From positions 62,001 through 126,000 of the forward strand of contig NZ_JAIVAP010000001.1 of the NCBI RefSeq assembly GCF_020171945.1: 64,000 nucleotides of DNA, given 5' to 3'. The stretch comes from Bacillus infantis. Lineage in GTDB: Bacteria; Bacillota; Bacilli; Bacillales; Cytobacillaceae. The notes below the pieces were generated by a model that was not told the DNA's origin, did no database searches, and saw only the letters and a list, made by a program, of their open reading frames with translations. Position numbers and translations under genes: made by a program. Below, one piece after another: positions 16,501 to 24,254 of this stretch. The first letter of the stretch is position 1. Every line of letters begins with the position of its first letter.

Positions 16501-17754
16501 ATGGCCCGACCGGCTTCGGCTGCCGATGCAAATGAGAAGCTCAGCATCCGCAACGGGATTGCTACTACTGTCATTTTGAACATCAGCACCAATTATTTTC
16601 CTCTGTTTGCGATCAGTGTACTTGGCGTTTCAAACTACCAGGTAGGACTGATCAGTTCCCTTCCCCAGTTTATCGGAATTTTTGCCATGGTGATCGGCTC
16701 CCTGCTCATTGGCAGGATGGAAGAAAAGAAGCGGCTTACCGCTTACTCCTTCCTGGCGGCCCGTTTTTTCCTTTTAGCGATGTTTATGCTTGTCTATCTG
16801 CCTGAGGGGATGAGAGGGTGGATATTCGTCCTCCTTGTCGGCCTGATGAATTTTCCAGGGTCGATTGCCAATCTGAGCTGGCAGTCCTTCATAGGGGATC
16901 TGATACCGGACAGCCGCAGGAGCGGTTTTTTCAGCGAAAGAAACAGGGTCATGACCCTTGTGGGAATGCTTTCGACCTTTGCCATTGGGATTCTCCTGCA
17001 GCAGTTTGACCAGTCCAATGCCCTGCCGTTCCAGGTTTTATTTATGGCTGCTTTTTTGATCGGGCTTGCGGAAGTGTATTATCTGTTCAAGCATGAAGAG
17101 CCAAAGTCCAGCAGGAAAGCGGAGAAAAAATTAAGCATCGGCCTTCATGTTTTCAGGCACAAGCCTTTCTTGTATTTTATCATCTGCAGCCTTTTCTTTA
17201 ATTTCGGCTGGCAGATGGCCTGGTCGCTTTTCAGCATCTATCAGATCAAAATTGCCGGCGCCACTGCTCTCTGGATCAGCCTTTTCACTGTTGCGAATCA
17301 GCTTGCCCAGATTGTCAGCTTTAAATGGTGGGGGAGGATGGCTGATAAACACTCTAATGCGAAAATGATGATCCTTGTCTCGTTAGGCATGGCATCGGCA
17401 CCAGTGCTGACGATACTCTCCCCGAATATGGTGTACCTTGTTATCGTCAATTTCTTTTCCGGGCTGTTCGTCTCAGGAACTGTTCTTCTTCTTTTCAATC
17501 AGCTGCTCGAGGTAACGGAAGAAGAAACGCGCAGCTTATGCATTTCCAACTATAATATATTGCTGGCGCTCGTCGCCTTCATTGCACCGCAATTCGGGGT
17601 ATTCCTCCTTGAAGCGGCTGGGATGGATTCTGCGATGATTGTTTCTTCGGTCCTTCGTGGAGCAGGTGCGATCTTCTTTTTCTCCCTGTTCATCTATCTC
17701 AGGAAGTCAAAGGGCCATCCTTTATCAGTAAAACTGGCCAGGAATACAATATAA
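16501..17754 (+). CDS. MFS transporter
   Basis: 417 residues from ATG 16501 (AAAGAAG upstream); an in-frame TTG at 16462 would add 13 residues. About 12 membrane segments, with GSLLIGRMEEKKRLTAYSFL as the loop 2-3 region, which departs from the classical RxGRR signature. The C-terminal half has KWWGRMADKHSNAKMM as the second cytoplasmic loop. The family is the broad MFS_1 group and the substrate is unknown. It is the only gene between its promoter and a strong terminator. Confidence 0.8.
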   Translation: MARPASAADANEKLSIRNGIATTVILNISTNYFPLFAISVLGVSNYQVGLISSLPQFIGIFAMVIGSLLIGRMEEKKRLTAYSFLAARFFLLAMFMLVYLPEGMRGWIFVLLVGLMNFPGSIANLSWQSFIGDLIPDSRRSGFFSERNRVMTLVGMLSTFAIGILLQQFDQSNALPFQVLFMAAFLIGLAEVYYLFKHEEPKSSRKAEKKLSIGLHVFRHKPFLYFIICSLFFNFGWQMAWSLFSIYQIKIAGATALWISLFTVANQLAQIVSFKWWGRMADKHSNAKMMILVSLGMASAPVLTILSPNMVYLVIVNFFSGLFVSGTVLLLFNQLLEVTEEETRSLCISNYNILLALVAFIAPQFGVFLLEAAGMDSAMIVSSVLRGAGAIFFFSLFIYLRKSKGHPLSVKLARNTI

Positions 17755-17761
17755 AAAATAT

Positions 17762-17796
17762 AAACCAAAAGCCTGAAAAGCTTTTGGTTTTTTTTT
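17762..17796 (+). terminator. Rho-independent terminator after MFS gene
   Basis: An 11-bp perfect stem AAACCAAAAGC / GCTTTTGGTTT followed by eight Ts. Confidence 0.9.
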
Positions 17797-17852
17797 GTCG
17801 GTTTGAAAATTATAAATGGTAAATGTTGGGGGTGGTTTCCAATTTTTAATCA

Positions 17853-18043
17853 ACGTCCAGCTACAGCGCCTGCCCGCTCGAGGCCACAAGCCAAACCACC
17901 CAAAAGGCAAAGAACGCCTTTCCGGGTGGTTCGTCATGAGGCCCCGGGATAAGGGTCATACAGACTTTGCCACAGGACGTGGCGTTCTTAGTCTGCGTTC
18001 CTTAAGTGATCAAGGCGCTTACGCTTTTGTTCTCTTGACAAAA
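17853..18043. repeat. Bacillaceae-type intergenic repeat, copy 1
   Basis: Begins GTCCAGCTACAGCGCC, continues with GCTCGAGGCCACAAGCCAA and AAAGAACGCCTTTCCGGG, and ends with AAGGCGCTTACGCTTTTGTT. A second, shorter copy with the same order of blocks lies at 42752-42875. I recognise this layout as a dispersed intergenic repeat of Bacillus relatives. This copy carries extra sequence (about 17945-18005) between the left and right parts. It fills most of the gap before the MarR gene. Confidence 0.7.
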
Positions 18044-18143
18044 AGAAAGCATAGGATTATAGTTGCTTAAGTTAATAGTTCATAAAGTTAATTATTTATC
18101 TGGTAAATGGAAGCAGGGGTGAATACAAATCAGCAGGAATAGA

Positions 18144-18539
18144 TTGATTTACGACCTGATTGCAGCAATGAGAGGAACGGTTAAAAGATCAAAAGCAGAT
18201 TTTCATGGCCTGTTTGACGGGTATATCCCTTTTAATGAATTCCTTGTTCTCAGGAGGCTGACAAAAGGTGAAAGCAAGGTTTCCCAGCTGGCTGGAGCGC
18301 TCGGCGTCTCAAGCAGCCATATTACGGCAGTCAGTGAAAAGCTGCTTGCCAAAGGACTGATCGTGCGGGCTGGAAGCGAACAGGACAGAAGGATTGTATA
18401 TTTGTCCCTGACTGATGAGGGAAGAAAGATGGCAGCAGAGCTGGAGCGCGTTTTCGAGGATTATTTTGAAGAAAAACTCCGGGACTTATCGGATGAAGAG
18501 CTCGCTCTGACAAGCAGCCTGCTGGGAAGGATCCACTAA
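18144..18539 (+). CDS. MarR family transcriptional regulator
   Basis: 131 residues from TTG 18144 with GCAGGA upstream; the frame is closed by TGA at 18120. The winged helix (about residues 30-100) includes LRRLTKGESKVSQLAGALGVSSSHITAVSEKL and the wing GSEQDRRIVYLSLTDEGRKM with the DRR motif. It lies 31 bases before a multidrug-type exporter on the same strand, so it probably represses this pair in response to a toxic ligand. Confidence 0.87.
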   Translation: MIYDLIAAMRGTVKRSKADFHGLFDGYIPFNEFLVLRRLTKGESKVSQLAGALGVSSSHITAVSEKLLAKGLIVRAGSEQDRRIVYLSLTDEGRKMAAELERVFEDYFEEKLRDLSDEELALTSSLLGRIH

Positions 18540-18570
18540 AAAGAGACATCATTAAGAGGTGAAACAAAGA

Positions 18571-20169
18571 ATGGAACATTTGAGCCAAAAAGAAAAAATT
18601 ACGATAATGATCGCTATCATTGCCGCTATGTTCTTTGCAGCGGTAAATCAGACTATCGTAGGGAATGCCCTTCCAAAAATCATATCTGAATTGGGAGGAC
18701 TTGATTATTACAGCTGGGTTTTCACGATTTATATGCTGACCAGCGCTATTACAACGATCCTTGTCGGAAAACTGTCTGATATTTATGGACGGAAACCGTT
18801 TATTTTAATTGGAATCATCATATTTTCTATCGGCGCCTTTTTATCAGGAACATCCTCTGATATTTTTGATTTAATCACATACCGCGGAATCCAGGGCTTT
18901 GGTGCCGGGATGATCATGTCAACCGCGTTCACAGCAGTAGGGGACCTGTTTGCTCCGCGCGAAAGAGGGAAGTGGCAGGGAGCAATGAGCGCTGTGTTCG
19001 GGATCTCCAGTGTCTTTGGCCCGACACTCGGCGGATATATTGTCGATAATTTAGAGTGGAAATGGGTATTCTGGGTATTCCTGCCGCTTGGCATTGTCGC
19101 ACTTGCATTGATTTGGAAGCTGTTTCCGTCACAGGAAAAGAAAAAAGGGGAAAGCGTCGATTATGTTGGGGCAGTATTCCTGACAGCGACCATCGTTCTC
19201 ACTTTATTAGGCTTTTCCTGGGCGGGAACGAAATATGACTGGGGTTCATCACAGATCATCATGCTGTTCGGCGGCGCTGTGATTGCGCTCATCCTTTTCA
19301 TCATAATCGAAAGAAAGGTCAAAACACCGATTCTGCCGCTATTTCTATTTAAAAACGGCATTTTTACAATCTCTAATATCATTGGCTTCGTCATCGGGGT
19401 GTCCATGTTTGGCGGCGTCATGTATGTGCCTTATTTCATCCAGGGAGTCCTTGGATATTCAGCCACTCACTCGAGCTTCCTGACGATGGCGATGACTCTG
19501 GGACTGGTTTTCGCCAGTGCTCTTGGCGGCCAGATCATCTCGAAGACAGGCAAGTATAAGCTCCAGGCAATCATCGGATTATGCATTTCTGCCGTAGGAT
19601 TGTATTTATTATCACGGATGGATGCAGATACTTCTCAATACGCACTTGTCGGGTTCCTTATTCTTGTAGGTTTCGGGATCGGAATCGGGATGACGGTGTT
19701 TACACTGACAGTCCAAAATGCGGTTGAGCAAAAATTCCTCGGGGTTGCTACGGCGACTTCACAGCTGTTCCGGTCTGTCGGCGGAACAGTGGGTGTGGCC
19801 ATTATGGGAACCCTGCTGAATAACCGAATGGAAGACAAAATGACCACCATGTCACAGAACCAGAATACCAATAATATGGCTGCTTCTCCTGAGCTTGCAG
19901 GGAAACTGGAAGCACTGAAGAATCCTCAGCTTCTCCTGGATCATGAGAAACTGGCGCAGGTTAAGGCTTCGCTGCCTGCAGAAGCGGCTTCCCTGTTCGA
20001 GCACATTATATCAATGCTCAGGGAGGCCCTCAGCTATGCATTGTCAGGAGTGTTCTTATTTGTTACTATCACCATGCTGGTGGCAGTCATTCTTACCTTC
20101 TTCCTGAAGGAAATTCCTCTCAGGAGTGCAGCAGATGCAAAGGCACCTGAGCCTGCAAAAGGCGAATAA
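18571..20169 (+). CDS. DHA2-family (14 TMS) MFS drug exporter
   Basis: 532 residues from ATG 18571; AAGAGGTG precedes it and the GTG at 18559 lies inside that site. The motifs NQTIVGNALPKI (near TMS1) and GKLSDIYGRKPFIL (loop 2-3), together with GPTLGGYIVDNLEWKWVFWV (motif C with the DHA2-type WRW-like pattern), place it in the EmrB/QacA group. It probably exports hydrophobic toxic compounds by proton antiport. It forms an operon with the preceding MarR regulator and is closed by a terminator. Confidence 0.9.
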   Translation: MEHLSQKEKITIMIAIIAAMFFAAVNQTIVGNALPKIISELGGLDYYSWVFTIYMLTSAITTILVGKLSDIYGRKPFILIGIIIFSIGAFLSGTSSDIFDLITYRGIQGFGAGMIMSTAFTAVGDLFAPRERGKWQGAMSAVFGISSVFGPTLGGYIVDNLEWKWVFWVFLPLGIVALALIWKLFPSQEKKKGESVDYVGAVFLTATIVLTLLGFSWAGTKYDWGSSQIIMLFGGAVIALILFIIIERKVKTPILPLFLFKNGIFTISNIIGFVIGVSMFGGVMYVPYFIQGVLGYSATHSSFLTMAMTLGLVFASALGGQIISKTGKYKLQAIIGLCISAVGLYLLSRMDADTSQYALVGFLILVGFGIGIGMTVFTLTVQNAVEQKFLGVATATSQLFRSVGGTVGVAIMGTLLNNRMEDKMTTMSQNQNTNNMAASPELAGKLEALKNPQLLLDHEKLAQVKASLPAEAASLFEHIISMLREALSYALSGVFLFVTITMLVAVILTFFLKEIPLRSAADAKAPEPAKGE

Positions 20170-20183
20170 ATAGAAGGATAGGG

Positions 20184-20207
20184 ACCTGGCTTAGCCAGGT
20201 TCTTTTT
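20184..20207 (+). terminator. Rho-independent terminator after DHA2 gene
   Basis: ACCTGGC / GCCAGGT stem with a TTA loop, followed by TCTTTTT. Confidence 0.8.
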
Positions 20208-20232
20208 CCGTTTAGCAGGTTAATTCAGAATA

Positions 20233-20261
20233 TTGACAATACCCTTTTTCTGGCTTACCTT
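20233..20261 (+). promoter_or_regulatory. Promoter of kyn operon
   Basis: TTGACA (20233-20238), 17-base spacer, TACCTT (20256-20261). It lies 26 bases before the TTG start of kynU. Confidence 0.55.
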
Positions 20262-20286
20262 TTAAGGAGAGCAGGGAGGGAATAGC

Positions 20287-21558
20287 TTGGATCAATTAAG
20301 AGAGAGAGCGGATTATTTGGATAGCCAGGATCCGCTCCGCAAGTTTGCAGAAGAATTCTACATAAAAGACAAGATGATTTATCTGGATGGCAATTCACTG
20401 GGACTTTTATCCACAAGGGCAGAAAAAACACTGCACGACATGCTAGACTCATGGAAAAACTTAGGAATAGACGGATGGATGAGCGGCAAAAGCCCTTGGT
20501 ATTATTTATCCGAAAACCTGGGACAGCAGTCAGCGGCATTGGTTGGAGGAGAGCCTGAGGAAGTGATTGCAACCGCTTCCACCACAACGAATCTCCACCA
20601 GCTTGCAGCAACCTTTTTCAAGCCGGAAGGCAAGCGGACCAAAATATTGGCCGACGAATTGAATTTCCCATCGGATATTTATGCTTTGCAGTCACAGTTA
20701 AAATTAAAGGGGCTGCCGCCTGAAGAGCATCTCGTACAGGTAAAGAGCAGGGATGGCAGGACCATCAGCGAGGAAGATATTATAGAGGCGATGACAGATG
20801 AAATCTGCCTGATCATCCTTCCTACTGTTCTTTATAGAAGCGGACAGCTTCTTGATATTGAACGGCTGACAAAGGAAGCCCATAAGAGGGGCATCCTTAT
20901 CGGTTTCGATGCCTGCCACTCTGCCGGCGCGGTTCCGCACCATTTTTCAGAATGGGGCACGGATTTTGCTTATTGGTGCAGCTATAAATATATGAACAGC
21001 GGGCCTGGGGGTATAGGAGGCCTTTATGTGAATAAAAAGCATTTTGGCAAAATGCCGGGCTTATCCGGCTGGTTCGGGTCTGATAAAAGCAGGCAGTTCG
21101 ATATGGAGCATACTTTCACACCAGCTCATGATGCAGGCGCTTTTCAAATTGGGACGCCTCATATTTTAAGTGCCGCTCCGCTCTTAGGTTCACTCGAGAT
21201 GTTTGAGGAAGCCGGCATCGATAGAATCAGAGAGAAATCCTTGAAAGCTACCGGCTACCTGATGGAATTGGCAGATGCTTATCTGTCCGGTTATGGGCTT
21301 ACACTCGGAACGCCGAGAGAAGATATGCGGCGGGGAGGGCATGTTGCTCTTGAACATCATGATGCTGCAAGAATCTGCAAAGCATTGAAAGAAAAAGGCG
21401 TCATACCGGATTTCCGTGCTCCGAATATTATCAGGCTCGCACCGGCAGCCTTTTATACCTCTTTCAATGATATCTGGAGGGCAGTGTCCATTCTAAGGGA
21501 TATCATGGAAAACAGAACCTATGAAAAATATGAAAACAAGCGCGAAATCATCGCATAA
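20287..21558 (+). CDS. kynU: Kynureninase
   Basis: 423 residues, a PLP enzyme that cleaves kynurenine to anthranilate and alanine. The fold-type I features include [11 protein letters not shown] near the N-terminus, [13 protein letters not shown] with the PLP-binding Asp, and [15 protein letters not shown] with the Schiff-base Lys. The TTG start at 20287 follows GGGAGGGA. It is the first gene of kynU-kynB-kynA. An anthranilate-degrading system is not in the window, so anthranilate may be excreted or reused for tryptophan. Confidence 0.95.
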   Translation: MDQLRERADYLDSQDPLRKFAEEFYIKDKMIYLDGNSLGLLSTRAEKTLHDMLDSWKNLGIDGWMSGKSPWYYLSENLGQQSAALVGGEPEEVIATASTTTNLHQLAATFFKPEGKRTKILADELNFPSDIYALQSQLKLKGLPPEEHLVQVKSRDGRTISEEDIIEAMTDEICLIILPTVLYRSGQLLDIERLTKEAHKRGILIGFDACHSAGAVPHHFSEWGTDFAYWCSYKYMNSGPGGIGGLYVNKKHFGKMPGLSGWFGSDKSRQFDMEHTFTPAHDAGAFQIGTPHILSAAPLLGSLEMFEEAGIDRIREKSLKATGYLMELADAYLSGYGLTLGTPREDMRRGGHVALEHHDAARICKALKEKGVIPDFRAPNIIRLAPAAFYTSFNDIWRAVSILRDIMENRTYEKYENKREIIA

Positions 21559-21571
21559 GGAGTCACAAAAG

Positions 21572-22195
21572 ATGATCATTGATATTTCGAGAAAGCTTCA
21601 CATAGGGATGCCTGTCTGGCCGGGAGACACCCCTTTTGCCTATGAAGTGAACTGGCCGAAGGAAGAGAGCGGTTCGGTTAATGTCGGGAAGCTTACAATG
21701 AGCATACACACCGGCACTCATGTGGATTCCCCTTTCCATTTTGACTCAGAAGGGTACCGGATGACAGATATTCCGCTTGAAGTGTATATAGGGAAAGCGC
21801 TGGTTGCCGATCTTGCAGGCGCAGCAAGCATTGGGAAAAGAGAGCTTGAAGGAATTGATCTTCATGGTGCTGAGAGGATTCTATTAAGAACGGCGTCATG
21901 GAAGGAAGCTTCTGTGTTTCCGGAAGAAATCACCTTTTTAAATCCTGACATTGGGCCGTTTTTAGCTGAAAAAGGCGTCAAGCTTATTGGTGTCGATGTA
22001 CCGTCCGTTGATAGGCTGGACAGCAAGGAGCTTCCCGCCCATCATGAGCTCCAGCGATGCGGGATCCATATTCTCGAGGGGCTGGATTTAAGTGAAGCAG
22101 AGCCGGGGGTCTACGAATTGATCGCACTTCCCCTTCCGATTGAATATGCCGATGGAAGCCCGGTGCGCGCAGTGCTCAGAAAATATCCTGATTGA
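21572..22195 (+). CDS. kynB: Arylformamidase (kynurenine formamidase)
   Basis: 207 residues from ATG 21572 with AAGGAG upstream. It hydrolyses N-formylkynurenine to kynurenine and formate. The cyclase-type metal site HTGTHVDSPFHFD is at about residues 47-59. The start MIIDISRKLHIGMPVWPGDTPF is typical, and GVDVPSVDRLDSKELPAHH is the second conserved block. It lies 13 bases after kynU and 15 before kynA. Confidence 0.94.
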   Translation: MIIDISRKLHIGMPVWPGDTPFAYEVNWPKEESGSVNVGKLTMSIHTGTHVDSPFHFDSEGYRMTDIPLEVYIGKALVADLAGAASIGKRELEGIDLHGAERILLRTASWKEASVFPEEITFLNPDIGPFLAEKGVKLIGVDVPSVDRLDSKELPAHHELQRCGIHILEGLDLSEAEPGVYELIALPLPIEYADGSPVRAVLRKYPD

Positions 22196-22210
22196 AATGG
22201 GAGTGATACT

Positions 22211-22909
22211 GTGAAAGAGGAAAGCAAACAGCCTACGGACTATGAAAAATACATCCGCACACAAGAACTGCTCAGCCTTCAGAAGGAAGAAGAAGAGCTC
22301 TGCTGTGAGGATGAGCTTACTTTCCAGACAGTCCACCAGATTGCGGAGCTGCACTTCAAGCTGATCCTTCAATATCTGGACCGGTCATGCAAGAGCATGC
22401 AAAAAGGAGATGCCGAAGGGGCGAGCCTTATGCTTGACCGGGTTATTGAGCATCTGCGCCAGCTCCCGCAGGTTTTCGATCTCGTAAAATCCATCACACC
22501 TGCCGATTATCATACGATCAGGCTGTTCCTTGGAAGGGGCAGCGGCCAGGATTCTCCTGGATTTAACAGCATCCTGAAGGAAGGCCCGAAGCTTTGGGAA
22601 CCGTTCGAGCAGCTGTTAAATAAAGAAAACAGGACGGTGCTGCAGCTCCTTGAAAAACCGGACAGCAATCGGATGCTCTACCGTCTCTTGAAGAATCTGC
22701 TCACATTTGACGAGTATTTCCAGACCTTCCGCCATTCCCACATCCAGCTGGTCAGACGGATGATCGGCCTGCGGACGAAAAGCTTGAAGGGAATTCCTGC
22801 ACAGGCCCTTGAACGAGGTGCAAAGCATGAGTTTTATCCGCTTGCATGGGATGCTGTCTGCGAGCTGACGGACCTTACCGGATCCAGCTATGATCCTAAG
22901 CCATTATAG
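22211..22909 (+). CDS. kynA: Divergent, short tryptophan 2,3-dioxygenase
   Basis: 232 residues, against about 280 in typical bacterial enzymes. It opens the indole ring of tryptophan using heme. Retained features: DYEKYIRTQELLSLQ, FQTVHQIAEL with Phe38 and the distal His42, HTIRLFLGRGSG with the carboxylate-binding Arg, and RHSHIQLVRRMIG with the proximal heme His. Changed features: the SGFQS loop reads RGSGQDSPGFNS, and the GTGGTSG substrate loop is replaced by TKSLKGIPAQAL. The GTG start follows GGGAGTG. Its position after kynU and kynB supports the role; activity is not certain because of the altered loops. Confidence 0.8.
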   Translation: MKEESKQPTDYEKYIRTQELLSLQKEEEELCCEDELTFQTVHQIAELHFKLILQYLDRSCKSMQKGDAEGASLMLDRVIEHLRQLPQVFDLVKSITPADYHTIRLFLGRGSGQDSPGFNSILKEGPKLWEPFEQLLNKENRTVLQLLEKPDSNRMLYRLLKNLLTFDEYFQTFRHSHIQLVRRMIGLRTKSLKGIPAQALERGAKHEFYPLAWDAVCELTDLTGSSYDPKPL

Positions 22910-22925
22910 AAAGTGAAATAATGAG

Positions 22926-22951
22926 GGGCTCCTGTTTTTATGCAGGAGCCC
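22926..22951 (+). terminator. Hairpin after kynA
   Basis: A perfect 9-bp stem GGGCTCCTG / CAGGAGCCC with an eight-base loop. No U-run follows, so termination may be partial. Confidence 0.45.
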
Positions 22952-22995
22952 AGGCATCTAACTGAAGTTTTCATTGGAAAAGAGAGAGGTAGACT

Positions 22996-24021
22996 ATGGA
23001 AGAAATACTTAGAAAGCATTATTCATTAAAAACAAATCAGGTAGCAGCTGCAGGAGTTACTCAAAATGGTAAAAGAACGGTTATAGGAATTACAGACAAT
23101 GGAGTGATACACGATATAGGCGATGCTGTGTTTGAAATTGGATCTGTTACAAAAGTATTCACAACAACTTTATTCGCTCACTTTGCAGAATTGGGAAAGG
23201 TGGGCCTCCACGATCCCCTTCACAAATATATACCTGCAATGAAAGATAAAAGCATTACACTATATCAGCTGGCCACCCATACTTCCGGACTGCCGAGAGA
23301 TGCGAATAATATGAAAATGAAATGGAAGGACCGCCATAATCCTTTTAAAAATTTTCAATTGACTGATGCCTATCATTTCATCGAGAATTATACTGCGAAA
23401 AAGCAGCCGCCTCACAGCCCGTCTTATTCCAATATCGGGATGGCCATGCTTGGAAATGTTCTATCTTCCATCGAGGGAGAGAGCTATGAAAACCTATTGA
23501 AAAAGTATATCTTCGAACCTTTTAAAATGCATAATAGTTTTATTACTTTTGAGGACAGCATGAATAAAGAAGAAATCAAATCTCCACTCGGCAAAAAAGG
23601 TTTTTACCCTCGCTTTGAGTTATACGGAGATGCTCCTTCAGGCGCAGTAAAATCAACCTTGAATGACTTATTGTCATTTCTGGAAGCAAATATGGGTGTG
23701 CTCGATAACAATCTGCTGGAAGCAATGCAATCAACCCATCAGGATCAGGGGTTAAAGCCTTTGAATAAGGATGTCAGCATGGGAATCGGCTGGATGAAGG
23801 CAGATTATACGGGGCGAAAAATAAATATAAACACACATGGCGGCACAACGCCGGGATTCAATACCCATATTGGCTTTACTGAAGACCACAAAACAGGAGT
23901 CGTTGTGTTTGATAATATTCATTTAGAGCTTTTTGATATTTTATCGATGGCAGTTAAAAAAGAATACACGAAAGTTGAAAAAGCGGCAGAATCTCTCTAT
24001 GAAGAATTACTGATTAAATAA
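22996..24021 (+). CDS. Beta-lactamase-fold serine hydrolase
   Basis: 341 residues of the class C beta-lactamase/penicillin-binding fold. The catalytic SxxK is in FEIGSVTKVFTT (about residues 48-59), the YxN motif is in SPSYSNIGMAM, and the third motif reads HGGTTPGF. No signal peptide is present at the N-terminus (MEEILRKHYSLKTNQVAAAG), so it is cytoplasmic or exported without one. Such proteins are often esterases or D-amino peptidases, and resistance need not follow. GAGAGAGG precedes the ATG. Confidence 0.83.
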   Translation: MEEILRKHYSLKTNQVAAAGVTQNGKRTVIGITDNGVIHDIGDAVFEIGSVTKVFTTTLFAHFAELGKVGLHDPLHKYIPAMKDKSITLYQLATHTSGLPRDANNMKMKWKDRHNPFKNFQLTDAYHFIENYTAKKQPPHSPSYSNIGMAMLGNVLSSIEGESYENLLKKYIFEPFKMHNSFITFEDSMNKEEIKSPLGKKGFYPRFELYGDAPSGAVKSTLNDLLSFLEANMGVLDNNLLEAMQSTHQDQGLKPLNKDVSMGIGWMKADYTGRKININTHGGTTPGFNTHIGFTEDHKTGVVVFDNIHLELFDILSMAVKKEYTKVEKAAESLYEELLIK

Positions 24022-24077
24022 GCTGGCAAGGCCTTGGGCCTTAATACTGACTAGACACCAAATTAAAAACACAAAAA

Positions 24078-24113
24078 AAACAAGACCGGCTAAAAACAGC
24101 GGTCTTGTTTAAT
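24078..24113 (+). terminator. Rho-independent terminator after serine hydrolase
   Basis: An 11-bp stem AAACAAGACCG / CGGTCTTGTTT with an eleven-base loop; the A-run at the left makes it usable from either strand. Confidence 0.7.
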
Positions 24114-24254
24114 ATATGTATTAGTGTTACAATGAAGAGCGGTCTAAAAAAACCATTTGAAAATATATATTATTATCTAATTAAATATTAACACAGAAAC
24201 ACAAGTGGTGTCAACTGATAGCGGCCGTAATTTTTTCCGGGGAGTGTTTTTTTT

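Noticed and set aside
17816-18070. 84-codon open frame
   Set aside because: It lies within the intergenic repeat copy 1, lacks a ribosome site, and the repeat is also found at 42752 without this frame.
22996-24021. A true beta-lactamase conferring resistance
   Set aside because: SxxK and YxN motifs are present, but there is no signal peptide and the family includes many esterases and peptidases, so resistance is not supported.
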